Shown one piece after another: positions 33,450 through 42,368 of a stretch of 64,000 bases of DNA. The notes under the pieces were generated by a model. That model saw only the letters and a program-made list of their open reading frames with translations, was not told where the DNA came from and searched no databases. How positions within the stretch are numbered: position 1 is the first letter of the stretch; the number at the start of each line of letters is the position of its first letter. Location of the stretch: contig NZ_CP156084.1 of assembly GCF_040687965.1 (NCBI RefSeq), positions 3,685,537 to 3,749,536 on the forward strand, in the 5' to 3' direction. Source of the DNA: Methylocystis echinoides (GTDB taxonomy: Bacteria > Pseudomonadota > Alphaproteobacteria > Rhizobiales > Beijerinckiaceae). Position numbers and translations under genes: made by a program.

Positions 33450-34981
33450 AACGCATTCTCATCGTCGTCTCGGCGGCGCGTTTCATGCGCTGGCAGCAAA
33501 GACTGCGCGACCGCCTCGCAAAACGCTGGCCGGAAGCGGAGGTCGCCTTTCGATGCGATGCAGAGCCGGACGATCAACCAAGCGCGGTGACGCAGCTCCT
33601 CAACCTCGAACGCCTGCTCATCAAGCGCGCCCGGCCGGCGTTGTGCGATCGCCTTGCGCCGCCCATTTCCGCCGCCGATGCGGCCGCCGACGTGATCGTC
33701 GATCTGACGGGCGGAGCCGACATGAAGAGCGGCGCCCGCATGCTCAGGCCGCTCTACGACGGTCACCGCGCGGATCAGGCCGCCATCAACGCCATTTTTT
33801 CCGGCGTTGCGCCAATTCTCGCGATTCAAGACGTCGCGACGGGCGACATCGCCGCGCAAGGATTGCCGTCCTTCGAATGCGAGCCCGCGCTGACGCTCTA
33901 CCTCGACGCCGTCTACTCACGCGTAGCCCTGCTGATCGAACAGGCGATCGCGGTCCCCCGCCCTTCCGCAACGCCACCCGCGCGCGCGACGCGCTCCGCT
34001 CCGACGCCCGGAGCCTATCTCGCGAAACGGCTCGCATTCGCCGCCACACGGGCGATGTATCGCTTATGTTGCCATTCGCCCCACTGGCGGATTGGCTGGC
34101 GCTTTAACGACGGGCCGGGCGCGCTCGAAACTGGATCGCTCGCCGGCCCGGCCTGGAACGCCCTTTACGACTGCGATATGGGCTTCGCCGCCGATCCTTT
34201 TCCCGTGCAATGGCGCGGACGCATGGGCGTCTTTTTCGAGTCGATGGATTATCGCAGCGGGAGGGGCGCGATAAGGTTTCAGGCCTTTGGCGCGGAAGGT
34301 CCGATCGGCCACGCGCTGACAGCGCTCGCCGAGCCGTGGCACCTCTCTTACCCCTTCCTCATCGAGGACGCGGGCGTCCTTTACATGGCGCCCGAAGCCT
34401 CGGCCTCGCAAGCGATCACGCTCTATCGTTGCGTCGAATTTCCGTTGCGTTGGGAGCCTGTCGCCAAGCTCGTGGACAACGTCGAGGCGGCCGATGCGAC
34501 AATCTTCCGCCACGGCGGACGCTACTGGATGACCTCGGTCGTCCGCGACGGCTACGGCGGCTATTCCGACACGCTTGCAATCCATCACGCCGCAACTCTA
34601 TTGGGGCCGTGGGAGCCGCATCGGCTCTCGCCGGTTCTGGTCGACTCCCGCTTTGCGCGCCCCGCCGGCGCCGTTGTCCCGACCCCGCGCGGCCTCTTCC
34701 GTCCCGTGCAGGATTGCGAGAAAGGTTATGGCAAGGCCATTGCGATTATGAGGATCGACGCGCTCGACGCGGAAAATTTCAGGCAGTCTTTCGTGAGCCG
34801 CATGACGCCCGGAGCGCGCTGGACCGGCGGACGCTTGCACACACTCAACCGTTGCGGTGGTCTGGAATGCATCGACGGCGCGATTCTTGCGCCGAAATAT
34901 CTGCCTTTCCGACGGCTCGCACAACATCGCATCGACAGCCGAATTTCCACCGCAGAGCGTCTCGCCGTTCAAGCGCTTTAG
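33446..34981 (+). CDS. Glucosamine inositolphosphorylceramide transferase-like beta-propeller protein
   Basis: A 511-residue protein. From about 245 on it matches the five-bladed propeller module found in plant GIPC glucosamine transferase N-termini and in bacterial polysaccharide loci: GFAADPFPVQWRGRMGVFFE, HLSYPFLIEDAGVLYMAPEA, ATIFRHGGRYWMT and ARPAGAVVPTPRGLFRPVQD (quoted in parts). Residues 1-190 are a separate domain, with VIVDLTGGADMKSGARML resembling the formyltransferase-like domain often fused to this module. Enzymatic activity of bacterial members is unproven. It overlaps the GT4 gene by 4 bp and the convergent flippase by 4 bp. Confidence 0.75.
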   Translation: MKRILIVVSAARFMRWQQRLRDRLAKRWPEAEVAFRCDAEPDDQPSAVTQLLNLERLLIKRARPALCDRLAPPISAADAAADVIVDLTGGADMKSGARMLRPLYDGHRADQAAINAIFSGVAPILAIQDVATGDIAAQGLPSFECEPALTLYLDAVYSRVALLIEQAIAVPRPSATPPARATRSAPTPGAYLAKRLAFAATRAMYRLCCHSPHWRIGWRFNDGPGALETGSLAGPAWNALYDCDMGFAADPFPVQWRGRMGVFFESMDYRSGRGAIRFQAFGAEGPIGHALTALAEPWHLSYPFLIEDAGVLYMAPEASASQAITLYRCVEFPLRWEPVAKLVDNVEAADATIFRHGGRYWMTSVVRDGYGGYSDTLAIHHAATLLGPWEPHRLSPVLVDSRFARPAGAVVPTPRGLFRPVQDCEKGYGKAIAIMRIDALDAENFRQSFVSRMTPGARWTGGRLHTLNRCGGLECIDGAILAPKYLPFRRLAQHRIDSRISTAERLAVQAL

Positions 34982-36360
34982 AAGTTCATGTCGGCCCCGG
35001 TTTGCGCTCGCCCCGCGACTTGCGAGCTGGCGCGCATCCTCTCGCGCAGCGGGGAGAGAAGGCTGAGGATCGAGGGATCGACGCCGATCTTCCGATAGCA
35101 GATTGCAGATAAAAGCATGAACAGCGGCACATTGACCAGCGTCCAGCCGGCGGCGGCGCCGGGCGCGCCGAAGCGCCAGGCCAAAAGCCCCGTGAGCGCG
35201 ACCCGCGCGAACGTCGCGCCGGCGATGATGCGGGAATAGAGCTTCTCCTGACCCGTCGTGAGGAGCACGACTGACGCCGACCCGCAGGTCGACATCACGA
35301 AGCAGCCTGTCGCAAGAATGACCAGCGTCAGATAATCGGCGGCGTAGCGCGCGCCGAAGAGCGTCAAGAACTGCCCGCCGAAAATGTAGATCAGGAGCAG
35401 GAGCGGCGCGAGCATCGCGGTCGACACGAGAGCAATCGATCGCAGCAATTCCTGAAGCTTCTGCGCATTTCCCGAAAAATAGAGACTGGCGCTGCGCGCG
35501 ACCGTGACGGTATTCAGCCCGGTCAGCGCCATCAGGAAAACATTGGCGATGCGCGCGGCGGCGAAATAATCTCCCGCCGCCGCGGGCGAGGCGACATAGC
35601 CGATCAACAGGACGTCGAAATACATGCTCGCCGCTTCGAGCATGGCCGATTGCCACATGGGGAGACTGCGCGACAGCCATTTGCTTCTGTCGGCGTAGCT
35701 CGCCGCAGGCGCCTCCTGCTTTCGACAGACGCGCCAGACCGAAACGGAAGCGAAGGCCAGAGAGAGCAATTGCCCCACGCCTGCTATGACGAAGAATTCC
35801 GCCCGCGTCAGCCCCTGATGGAAGGCGCCCCAGACAACTGCGGCAAGCAGAATGGCGCGCCAGATAAGTTCGCGCGACGCCTCCGACACCAAGACGCCAA
35901 CGACAGCGCGCGCCGAATGGGAGGAGTAATGCAGGATCGTCTGCGTCAGCAGGAAGAAGGCGGCGGACAATAAAACCGTGTTCGCCACGCCGGGAAAAAA
36001 CAAGGGCGCGCAGACGACCATCGTCGCTGCGAACAGGACGCCCGAAACGAGCGTCAGCGTCCAACCGAAGCGATAGGCGCCCCATGCCCGCGCATAGTCG
36101 CTTCTGCCAGCATATTCGCCGAAGGAGCGCGCGATCAGCGTGTCCTGACCGAAGACGGCGGCCACGGCGAGAAACCCGACCGCGTTGAACCAGATCGCCA
36201 GACTGCCGAAGTCGTCGGCCGTCATGGCGCGCGCCGCCAGAGTGAAGACGGCGAGCGTCATCAGCGCCCCAGCGGCCTTTATCGACATGGCGACGATCGC
36301 GCCGAACGCGGCCCGTTGCGATTTCAATTGGTCGATCAAAGCCGAGACGCGCGCGCGCAT
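34978..36360 (-). CDS. Polysaccharide flippase (Wzx/MATE-like)
   Basis: A 460-residue integral membrane protein with about 12 hydrophobic segments, beginning AIVAMSIKAAGALMTLAVFT and ADDFGSLAIWFNAVGFLAV, the usual N-terminal pattern of lipopolysaccharide/polysaccharide flippases of the MVF/MATE clan. It would move undecaprenyl-linked repeat units to the periplasm. The ATG at 36360 has GAGG 8 bases upstream. It is convergent with the propeller gene (4-bp overlap). It is the only flippase in the window, although the Wzy and Wzz-like genes are 14 kb away. Confidence 0.85.
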   Translation of the reverse strand: MRARVSALIDQLKSQRAAFGAIVAMSIKAAGALMTLAVFTLAARAMTADDFGSLAIWFNAVGFLAVAAVFGQDTLIARSFGEYAGRSDYARAWGAYRFGWTLTLVSGVLFAATMVVCAPLFFPGVANTVLLSAAFFLLTQTILHYSSHSARAVVGVLVSEASRELIWRAILLAAVVWGAFHQGLTRAEFFVIAGVGQLLSLAFASVSVWRVCRKQEAPAASYADRSKWLSRSLPMWQSAMLEAASMYFDVLLIGYVASPAAAGDYFAAARIANVFLMALTGLNTVTVARSASLYFSGNAQKLQELLRSIALVSTAMLAPLLLLIYIFGGQFLTLFGARYAADYLTLVILATGCFVMSTCGSASVVLLTTGQEKLYSRIIAGATFARVALTGLLAWRFGAPGAAAGWTLVNVPLFMLLSAICYRKIGVDPSILSLLSPLRERMRASSQVAGRAQTGADMNF

Positions 36361-36455
36361 CAATTTGCCCTCGCTTCCCCCATCGGCTTAAGCTATGCCC
36401 TTGAGCGGCGCAACCGGTGATCGGAAACTGTGGTTAGTCATAACGGGCGCTGCTC

Positions 36456-37508
36456 TTGCTGTGTGTAACCAGCGGTTCATTTTTCTGGCGGCTTTTTCAT
36501 CGCCAAGACGACGCTCGGCGGCCCGCCGACGACGCGCTTATCGATCCATCTGTCACGCCCTCGAAAACCGAGCCCCCTTTGTCGCCATCGCCGCCGCCCC
36601 ATGCTCCGGAACCGCCGAACGAACTCTCGGGGCGCATCGTCATTCTCGCCAATCCCGCCGCCGGCAGGCGCAATCGAGCGGCCTTGTCACGTCTCGCGGC
36701 GGGACTGACGGCTGCGACGCGCCAGGTCGATGTCCTCGAAAGCCCGGGCCCGGGGGACATTCGCCGCCTCGCGCGTGACGTCGACGCCGACTGTCTGCTC
36801 GTCGCCGGTGGCGACGGCTCCGTCAATGAAGCCGTCGTCGGCCTCCTGGAACGTCCCGGCGCAAGACCCGTCCTCGGCGTCGTTCCGCAAGGGACGGTTA
36901 ATATTCTTGCGCGCGAACTCGGCCTGCCGCGCGACATGGCCGCGCTCGCGCGCGCCTATCTGGCAAACAGAAGGGGAAAGCTCCATCTCGGGCTCGCGAA
37001 CGACCGCCCATTCGTGCTGATGGCCTCCGTGGGTCTCGACGCTGAAGTCGTTCACGCTCTTCGCCCCGAGTTGAAACGCGTCATCGGCCGCGCCGCCTAT
37101 CTCATCGAGGCCACGCGCCTCGCCTTGCGTAAAGGCCCTCTCCTCGAAATCGAGACCGACGCCGGGCTAGTCGCGGCGAAACTCGCAGTGTTCACGAAAT
37201 CCAGCCGCTACGGCGGGGATTTCGTCATCGCAAGGAATAGCCGTGTTTTGACGCCGGGGCTGCGGCTCGTCGCGCTCCGCGAGGTCGGGCCGCTCGCGCT
37301 TTGCCGGCTGGGGTTTTTCATGATGCTGGGTCGAATCGAAGACAGCGGCCTCGTCGCCACGATCGAGACGCGCCACGCCCATGTGCGCGCCCCGGTCCCG
37401 GTCGCAACGCAAGTGGACGGAGACCCGCTCGGCGTCACCCCTCTCCGCGTGCGCGAGGCGGAGGAGACGCTCGACATTCTTCTTCCGTTCGAAGGACCGG
37501 AGCCATGA
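36456..37508 (+). CDS. Diacylglycerol/sphingosine kinase family lipid kinase
   Basis: A 350-residue DAGK-catalytic-domain protein. From about residue 60: RIVILANPAAGRRNRAALSRL, then LLVAGGDGSVNEAVVGLL (the GGDG nucleotide motif) and VVPQGTVNILARELGLP; ASVGLDAEVVHAL begins the C-terminal beta domain. The first 55 residues are Pro-rich and unconserved, and the start (TTG at 36456) is uncertain. It shares ATGA with the phosphoethanolamine transferase, whose reaction on phosphatidylethanolamine releases diacylglycerol; recycling that diacylglycerol to phosphatidate is the likely job. Confidence 0.82.
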   Translation: MLCVTSGSFFWRLFHRQDDARRPADDALIDPSVTPSKTEPPLSPSPPPHAPEPPNELSGRIVILANPAAGRRNRAALSRLAAGLTAATRQVDVLESPGPGDIRRLARDVDADCLLVAGGDGSVNEAVVGLLERPGARPVLGVVPQGTVNILARELGLPRDMAALARAYLANRRGKLHLGLANDRPFVLMASVGLDAEVVHALRPELKRVIGRAAYLIEATRLALRKGPLLEIETDAGLVAAKLAVFTKSSRYGGDFVIARNSRVLTPGLRLVALREVGPLALCRLGFFMMLGRIEDSGLVATIETRHAHVRAPVPVATQVDGDPLGVTPLRVREAEETLDILLPFEGPEP

Positions 37509-39187
37509 ATATGCTACCGCTCCGCGTCCCGTGGATTCGTCTGGCGATCGCCGCCGCCTATGTCACGCTGGCCCCGGCGCTGATGTTGATGAAGTGGGAC
37601 GGCGTCTATTTTACGCGCATGATCGCCGTCAGCGGTTTCAACGCGATTCTCACAGCCCTTATCTGCGCCGCCGTCGTCACCCTCAGAAACGACCTTGCGC
37701 GCAAAACTTTTTACACTTTGCTCGGAACGTCTTTCGTCGTCTACGCGCTGGTCGTCTTTTATTACGTGCTCGTCTACGACGAAATGATTGGCGTTGCGGC
37801 GGCGAGCGCAGTTATCGACTCGAACCCCACAGGCTATCGGGAATATTTGAGCGCCTTCCTGGATCCGGCGTCGTCGATGCGCGCGATAGCGCTGGCGCTG
37901 CCCATCGCCGTCGCCGTCACGATTGGCCCCAAGAAGATGACGCTCGAGAACTCCCTGGCGCGAACCATTCTCGTCGTCGCCGCCATCGGCCTGGCGGCTG
38001 CGGGCTACACAAAGGAGTTCATCCGAAAGAACAGCCTCTATTTCGTTGTCACGACGAGCTTCGCGGAGGTCGTCGCCAGCAAGAAGGAGGTCGTCGAAAC
38101 GGTCAAGAGGTTTGGAGATCGCAAGCCTTTGGGCGTCGTCAATCACGACGCGCGCCGCCGGGTGCATGTGCTGGTTCTCGGCGAGACGGCGACGCGCCGT
38201 CATATGTCGCTTTACGGATACGACCGGCCAACCAATCCGCTGCTCGAAGCGATCCGCGACAAGCTCTTGGTCGTCGCCGACGCCTGCTCGTCGCGCGGAG
38301 CGACCGCGCCCGCGCTTCAGGAACTCATGAGCTTCGCCAATCGCGAGGACGCGACGCCGCTTTTCACGCAGCCCAGTTTTCTCGAAACTTTGAAGGCGGC
38401 CGGATACCGCACCTATTGGCTGTCGAACCAGCCCAACGCCGGGCTTCTTGCGACCTGGGCCACGATCTTCGCGGCCGCAGCCGAAGTGCGCACGCTCGTC
38501 AACGCGAATGGCGGCACAGACGAAGCGAGCCGTATGGATACGAGAAGCTATGACGAAAAGCTTCTCGCGCCCTTCGACGCCGCGCTGTCAGAGCCCGGAG
38601 ACGCCAAATTCATCCTCGTGCATCTCATGGGGTCACATGCAGCCTATGAGCTGCGCTATCCGCCGTCCTACGCGGTCTTCGGCGCCGACGGGCCCGGCGC
38701 GCCGCCTGAAAAGCCCGGCTCGTTTCTCGACTTCTGGCGCAAGAAGTCCGCCGACGTCGACGCCTATGACAACAGCATGCTTTACAATGATTTCGTGCTT
38801 CATAGGCTGATCGAGAGAGCGAGCGCTGGCGACGTCGATACGCTCACTTATCTCTCCGACCATGGCGAGGGCCTCGGAGAGAACGGCGGCGCGCGCGATC
38901 ACCATGACGGCTCGACGGTTCGCCAGGTGTATGAAATTCCGTTGTTCTTCCATGTCGGCGCCCGCTTCTCCGTCGACCGCCCGGAGACCGTCGACCGGAT
39001 GAAGGCCGCGCTCGATCGGCCCTTCCAGTCGGACCGCCTCACGCATACGCTTCTCGACCTCTACGCGATCGAGGCGCCGCAGCGGCGTCAGGAATGGAGC
39101 CTTTTTTCTGCGGATTATCGTCCGCCGCCCCGCTTCTGCGACAGCCTCGCCAAGGTCCCGGACGTGGCGTCGATCAGGGGCCCCTAA
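37505..39187 (+). CDS. Phosphoethanolamine transferase (EptA/sulfatase family)
   Basis: A 560-residue inner-membrane enzyme: five hydrophobic segments in the first 165 residues, then a periplasmic alkaline-phosphatase-fold domain. VLVLGETATRRHMSLYGYDRP carries the nucleophilic threonine (GETA), SSRGATAPALQELMSF the substrate pocket and YLSDHGEGLGENGG the zinc ligands. It transfers phosphoethanolamine from phosphatidylethanolamine to lipid A or another envelope glycan. It starts within the lipid kinase stop codon, so the two are coupled. In E. coli such modification lowers susceptibility to cationic peptides; whether that applies here is inference. Confidence 0.88.
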   Translation: MNMLPLRVPWIRLAIAAAYVTLAPALMLMKWDGVYFTRMIAVSGFNAILTALICAAVVTLRNDLARKTFYTLLGTSFVVYALVVFYYVLVYDEMIGVAAASAVIDSNPTGYREYLSAFLDPASSMRAIALALPIAVAVTIGPKKMTLENSLARTILVVAAIGLAAAGYTKEFIRKNSLYFVVTTSFAEVVASKKEVVETVKRFGDRKPLGVVNHDARRRVHVLVLGETATRRHMSLYGYDRPTNPLLEAIRDKLLVVADACSSRGATAPALQELMSFANREDATPLFTQPSFLETLKAAGYRTYWLSNQPNAGLLATWATIFAAAAEVRTLVNANGGTDEASRMDTRSYDEKLLAPFDAALSEPGDAKFILVHLMGSHAAYELRYPPSYAVFGADGPGAPPEKPGSFLDFWRKKSADVDAYDNSMLYNDFVLHRLIERASAGDVDTLTYLSDHGEGLGENGGARDHHDGSTVRQVYEIPLFFHVGARFSVDRPETVDRMKAALDRPFQSDRLTHTLLDLYAIEAPQRRQEWSLFSADYRPPPRFCDSLAKVPDVASIRGP

Positions 39188-39354
39188 CCGGCCTCATCAG
39201 CCAGGCAGACAGACGCGTCCCGCTCTGCGGACGCGAGGGCCGATTTCGACCCGCAGCCTGCGCCCACTGGCAAGCCGCCAAAAACCGACATAATCTTAAG
39301 GGAATCACAGGCTGTGCGGCGACTGCCCGCGCGTTCCCCGCCTCGAGGTCGTTC

Positions 39355-41250
39355 TTGGCTGATCATCCCTTCGACTATCCGCTCTCTCGCCGTCTTCTCA
39401 TCCGCGCCGGCGCCTTTGGCGCCGCCGCGCTCGCCTCGCCCGCCTGGGCCAAAGCGGGCGCCAAGGCGCAGACGCCCGCGCCGCTCGCGCCGGGCGAGAT
39501 CGAGAGCCATGGTCTCTCGACCTTCGGCAATCTGGCCGAGCCCGAAGATTTCAAACACTTCCCCTATGTGAACCCGAACGCGCCCAAGGGCGGCACGCTC
39601 GCGCTCTCGCCGGCGAGCCCCACCTTCGACACGTTCAACGCCTATGTGCTGCGGGGCAACCCGGCGACCGGCATGTCGCTCGTCTTCGACACGCTCATGA
39701 ACCAGAGCCTCGACGAGCGGGACGCCTATTACTGCCTCGTCGCCAAGAAGGTGCGCATCTCCGCCGACAAGCTCACCTACACCTTCCTGTTGCGCAAAGA
39801 GGCGCGCTTCCACGACGGCTCGCCGCTCACGGCGCATGACGCGGCCTTCTCGCTCAATATTCTCAAGACCAAGGGCCATCCCGTCATCAGCCAGATGCTG
39901 CGCGACCTCGAGAGCGCGACGGCCGAGGCCGACGACATACTGGTCGTGAAATTTGCCCCCGGCCGCACCCGCGACCTGCCGCTCAATGTCGCGAACCAGC
40001 CTATTTTCTCCCGCGCCTATTACAAGGACCGCGACTTCGAGGCGACGACGCTCGAGCCGCCGCTCGGCTCCGGACCCTACAAGGTCGGCCAGTTCGAGCA
40101 GGGCCGCTACGTCGCCTTTCAGCGCGTGCCCGACTATTGGGCGAAGGACTTGCCGATCACCCGCGGCCAAGGCAATTTCGACGTGGTGCGCTTCGAATAT
40201 TTCGGCGACTCTCAGGTCGCCTTCGAGGCGTTCAAGGCCGGCGCCTTCACCGAGCGCGAGGAGAACATCGCCCGCGTCTGGGCGACGGGCTACGACTTCC
40301 CGGCCTTCAAGGACGGCCGCGTCAAGCGCGCGACCATGCCCAACAACAACATCCCCAACATCCAGGGATGGATGTTCAACACGCGCAAGAAAATTTTCAA
40401 GGACCCGCGCGTGCGCGAGGCGATCGGCTACGCCTTCGATTACGAATGGACGAGCCGCAATCTGATGTACGACGCCTATAAGCGCATCTCCTCCTATTTC
40501 GAGAATTCGGAGCTTGCCGCGCGCGGCCTCCCGAGCGACGGGGAGAAGGCGCTGCTCGAGCCCTACCGAGATCAGCTGCCGGCGGAAGTCTTCGGCGAGC
40601 CCTTCATGTCGCCCGTCTCCGACGGCTCGGGGCAGGATCGCGCTCTGCTCAAGAAGGCGAACGATCTCTTCATCGCCGCCGGCTGCACGCGCAAGGACGG
40701 CGTTCTGCGCCTGCCCGACGGGACGCCGCTCGAGTTCGAATTCCTCGACAATTCGAACGTCTTCGAGCGCCACACGCAACCCTTCATCAAGAATCTCAAG
40801 CTGCTCGGCGTGACCGCCCGCATCCGCGTCGTCGACGCCGCGCAGTACAAGAAGCGGCTGGAGGATTTCGACTTCGACATCGTTCACGACGTCATGCTGA
40901 TGGCCTGGAACCCCGGCGAGGAGCTGCGGGCCTATTTCAGCTCGAAGACCGCCAATGTGAACGGCTCGCGCAACCTCGCCGGCATTTCGCACCCCGCCAT
41001 CGACGCCCTGGTGGACAAGGCGCAGCAGGCGGATTCACGCGAGGCGCTCGTCGACTGCTGCCGCGCGCTCGACCGGGCGCTGCGCTCGCAGCGCTATTGG
41101 GTGCCGCACTGGTACAATCCGGTGCACCGCTACGCCTATTGGGATCTTTTCGGACAGCCGGAGCAGCCGCCGAAATTCGACACGGGCGTGCTCTGGACAT
41201 GGTGGTGGGACGAGGGCAAGGCCCGCAAGATCAACTTTACGGGGCGCTGA
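39355..41250 (+). CDS. yejA: Peptide ABC transporter substrate-binding protein (YejA type)
   Basis: A 631-residue periplasmic binding protein, SBP family 5. The N-terminus SRRLLIRAGAFGAAALASPA is a twin-arginine signal. GLSTFGNLAEPEDFKHFPYVNP is the hallmark opening of YejA-like proteins, followed by LTYTFLLRKEARFHDGSPLT and NIPNIQGWMFNTRKKIFKDP (parts of longer conserved blocks). TTG at 39355 has GAGG 6 bases upstream; no suitable ATG exists. It heads the yejA-yejB-yejE-(toxin pair)-yejF operon, which imports oligopeptides such as microcin C-type or host antimicrobial peptides. Confidence 0.9.
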   Translation: MADHPFDYPLSRRLLIRAGAFGAAALASPAWAKAGAKAQTPAPLAPGEIESHGLSTFGNLAEPEDFKHFPYVNPNAPKGGTLALSPASPTFDTFNAYVLRGNPATGMSLVFDTLMNQSLDERDAYYCLVAKKVRISADKLTYTFLLRKEARFHDGSPLTAHDAAFSLNILKTKGHPVISQMLRDLESATAEADDILVVKFAPGRTRDLPLNVANQPIFSRAYYKDRDFEATTLEPPLGSGPYKVGQFEQGRYVAFQRVPDYWAKDLPITRGQGNFDVVRFEYFGDSQVAFEAFKAGAFTEREENIARVWATGYDFPAFKDGRVKRATMPNNNIPNIQGWMFNTRKKIFKDPRVREAIGYAFDYEWTSRNLMYDAYKRISSYFENSELAARGLPSDGEKALLEPYRDQLPAEVFGEPFMSPVSDGSGQDRALLKKANDLFIAAGCTRKDGVLRLPDGTPLEFEFLDNSNVFERHTQPFIKNLKLLGVTARIRVVDAAQYKKRLEDFDFDIVHDVMLMAWNPGEELRAYFSSKTANVNGSRNLAGISHPAIDALVDKAQQADSREALVDCCRALDRALRSQRYWVPHWYNPVHRYAYWDLFGQPEQPPKFDTGVLWTWWWDEGKARKINFTGR

Positions 41251-41253
41251 CGC

Positions 41254-42366
41254 ATGGGAGCCTATATCGCCCGCCGGGTGCTGCTGATGATCCCGACGAT
41301 CCTCGGCATCATGCTCATTTCCTTCGTCATCGTGCAGTTCGCGCCGGGCGGCCCGGTCGAGCGCATCATCGCGCAGCTTCAGGGCTTCGACGTGGGCGCG
41401 ACGGGACGTTTCTCGGGGGGCGGCGGCGACGTCGGCCAGGGCGGCGCGTCGCAGACCGGCCCGATGGCGGCCGAGAGCGCCTCCAAATATCGCGGCGCGC
41501 AGGGGCTCGACCCGAAATTCATCGCAGAGCTCGAAAAGCAGTTCGGCTTCGACAAGCCGGCCTGGGAGCGCTTCCTGCTGATGGTGAAGAATTACGCGCT
41601 ATTCGACTTCGGCCGCAGCTATTTTCGCGATGAAAGCGTGATCAAGCTGATCGGCGAGAAGCTCCCGGTTTCCATGTCGCTCGGGCTGTGGATGACGCTG
41701 TTTTCCTATTTGATCTCCATTCCGCTCGGCATCGCCAAGGCGGTGCGAGACGGCAGTCGCTTCGACATGTGGACGTCGAATGTCGTGATCGTCGGCTACG
41801 CCATCCCGAGCTTTCTCTTCGCCATGCTGTTGATCGTGCTCTTCGCGGGGGGCTCCTTCTGGCAGATTTTTCCCCTGCGCGGCCTGACCTCCGATGATTT
41901 CAACGAGCTCACGCTGTTCGGCAAGGTGAAGGATTATCTCTGGCACATCGTCTTGCCAGTCAGCGCATTGACGCTCGGCGCCTTCGCGACCCAGACATTC
42001 CTCACCAAGAACTCCTTCCTCGACGAGATCCGCAAGCAATATGTGCAGACCGCGCGCATGAAGGGCCTGACCGAAAACCAGGTTCTTTACGGCCACGTCT
42101 TCCGCAACGCCATGCTCATCGTCATCGCCGGCTTTCCAGGGGCCTTCGTCCACGCCTTCTTGACCGGCTCGGTGCTGATCGAGACCATCTTCTCGCTCGA
42201 CGGTCTCGGCTATCTCTCTTTCGAAAGCATCGTCAATCGCGACTATCCGGTGGTCTTCGCCAACCTGTATATTTTCGCGCTTGTGGGCCTCGTGGTGAAC
42301 CTGATTTCCGACCTGACCTACACCTGGATCGATCCACGGATCGATTTTGAAACGCGCGAGGTTTAG
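41254..42366 (+). CDS. yejB: Peptide ABC transporter permease (YejB type)
   Basis: A 370-residue inner-membrane permease of the DppB/OppB class with six hydrophobic segments. YIARRVLLMIPTILGIMLIS opens it, and an insertion of about 60 residues (residues 45-105, Gly-rich then DPKFIAELEKQFGFDKPAWE) is characteristic of YejB rather than DppB. The EAA loop region is EIRKQYVQTARMKGLTENQV. It begins 3 bp after yejA ends and yejE follows 2 bp after it. Confidence 0.93.
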   Translation: MGAYIARRVLLMIPTILGIMLISFVIVQFAPGGPVERIIAQLQGFDVGATGRFSGGGGDVGQGGASQTGPMAAESASKYRGAQGLDPKFIAELEKQFGFDKPAWERFLLMVKNYALFDFGRSYFRDESVIKLIGEKLPVSMSLGLWMTLFSYLISIPLGIAKAVRDGSRFDMWTSNVVIVGYAIPSFLFAMLLIVLFAGGSFWQIFPLRGLTSDDFNELTLFGKVKDYLWHIVLPVSALTLGAFATQTFLTKNSFLDEIRKQYVQTARMKGLTENQVLYGHVFRNAMLIVIAGFPGAFVHAFLTGSVLIETIFSLDGLGYLSFESIVNRDYPVVFANLYIFALVGLVVNLISDLTYTWIDPRIDFETREV

Positions 42367-42368
42367 AG

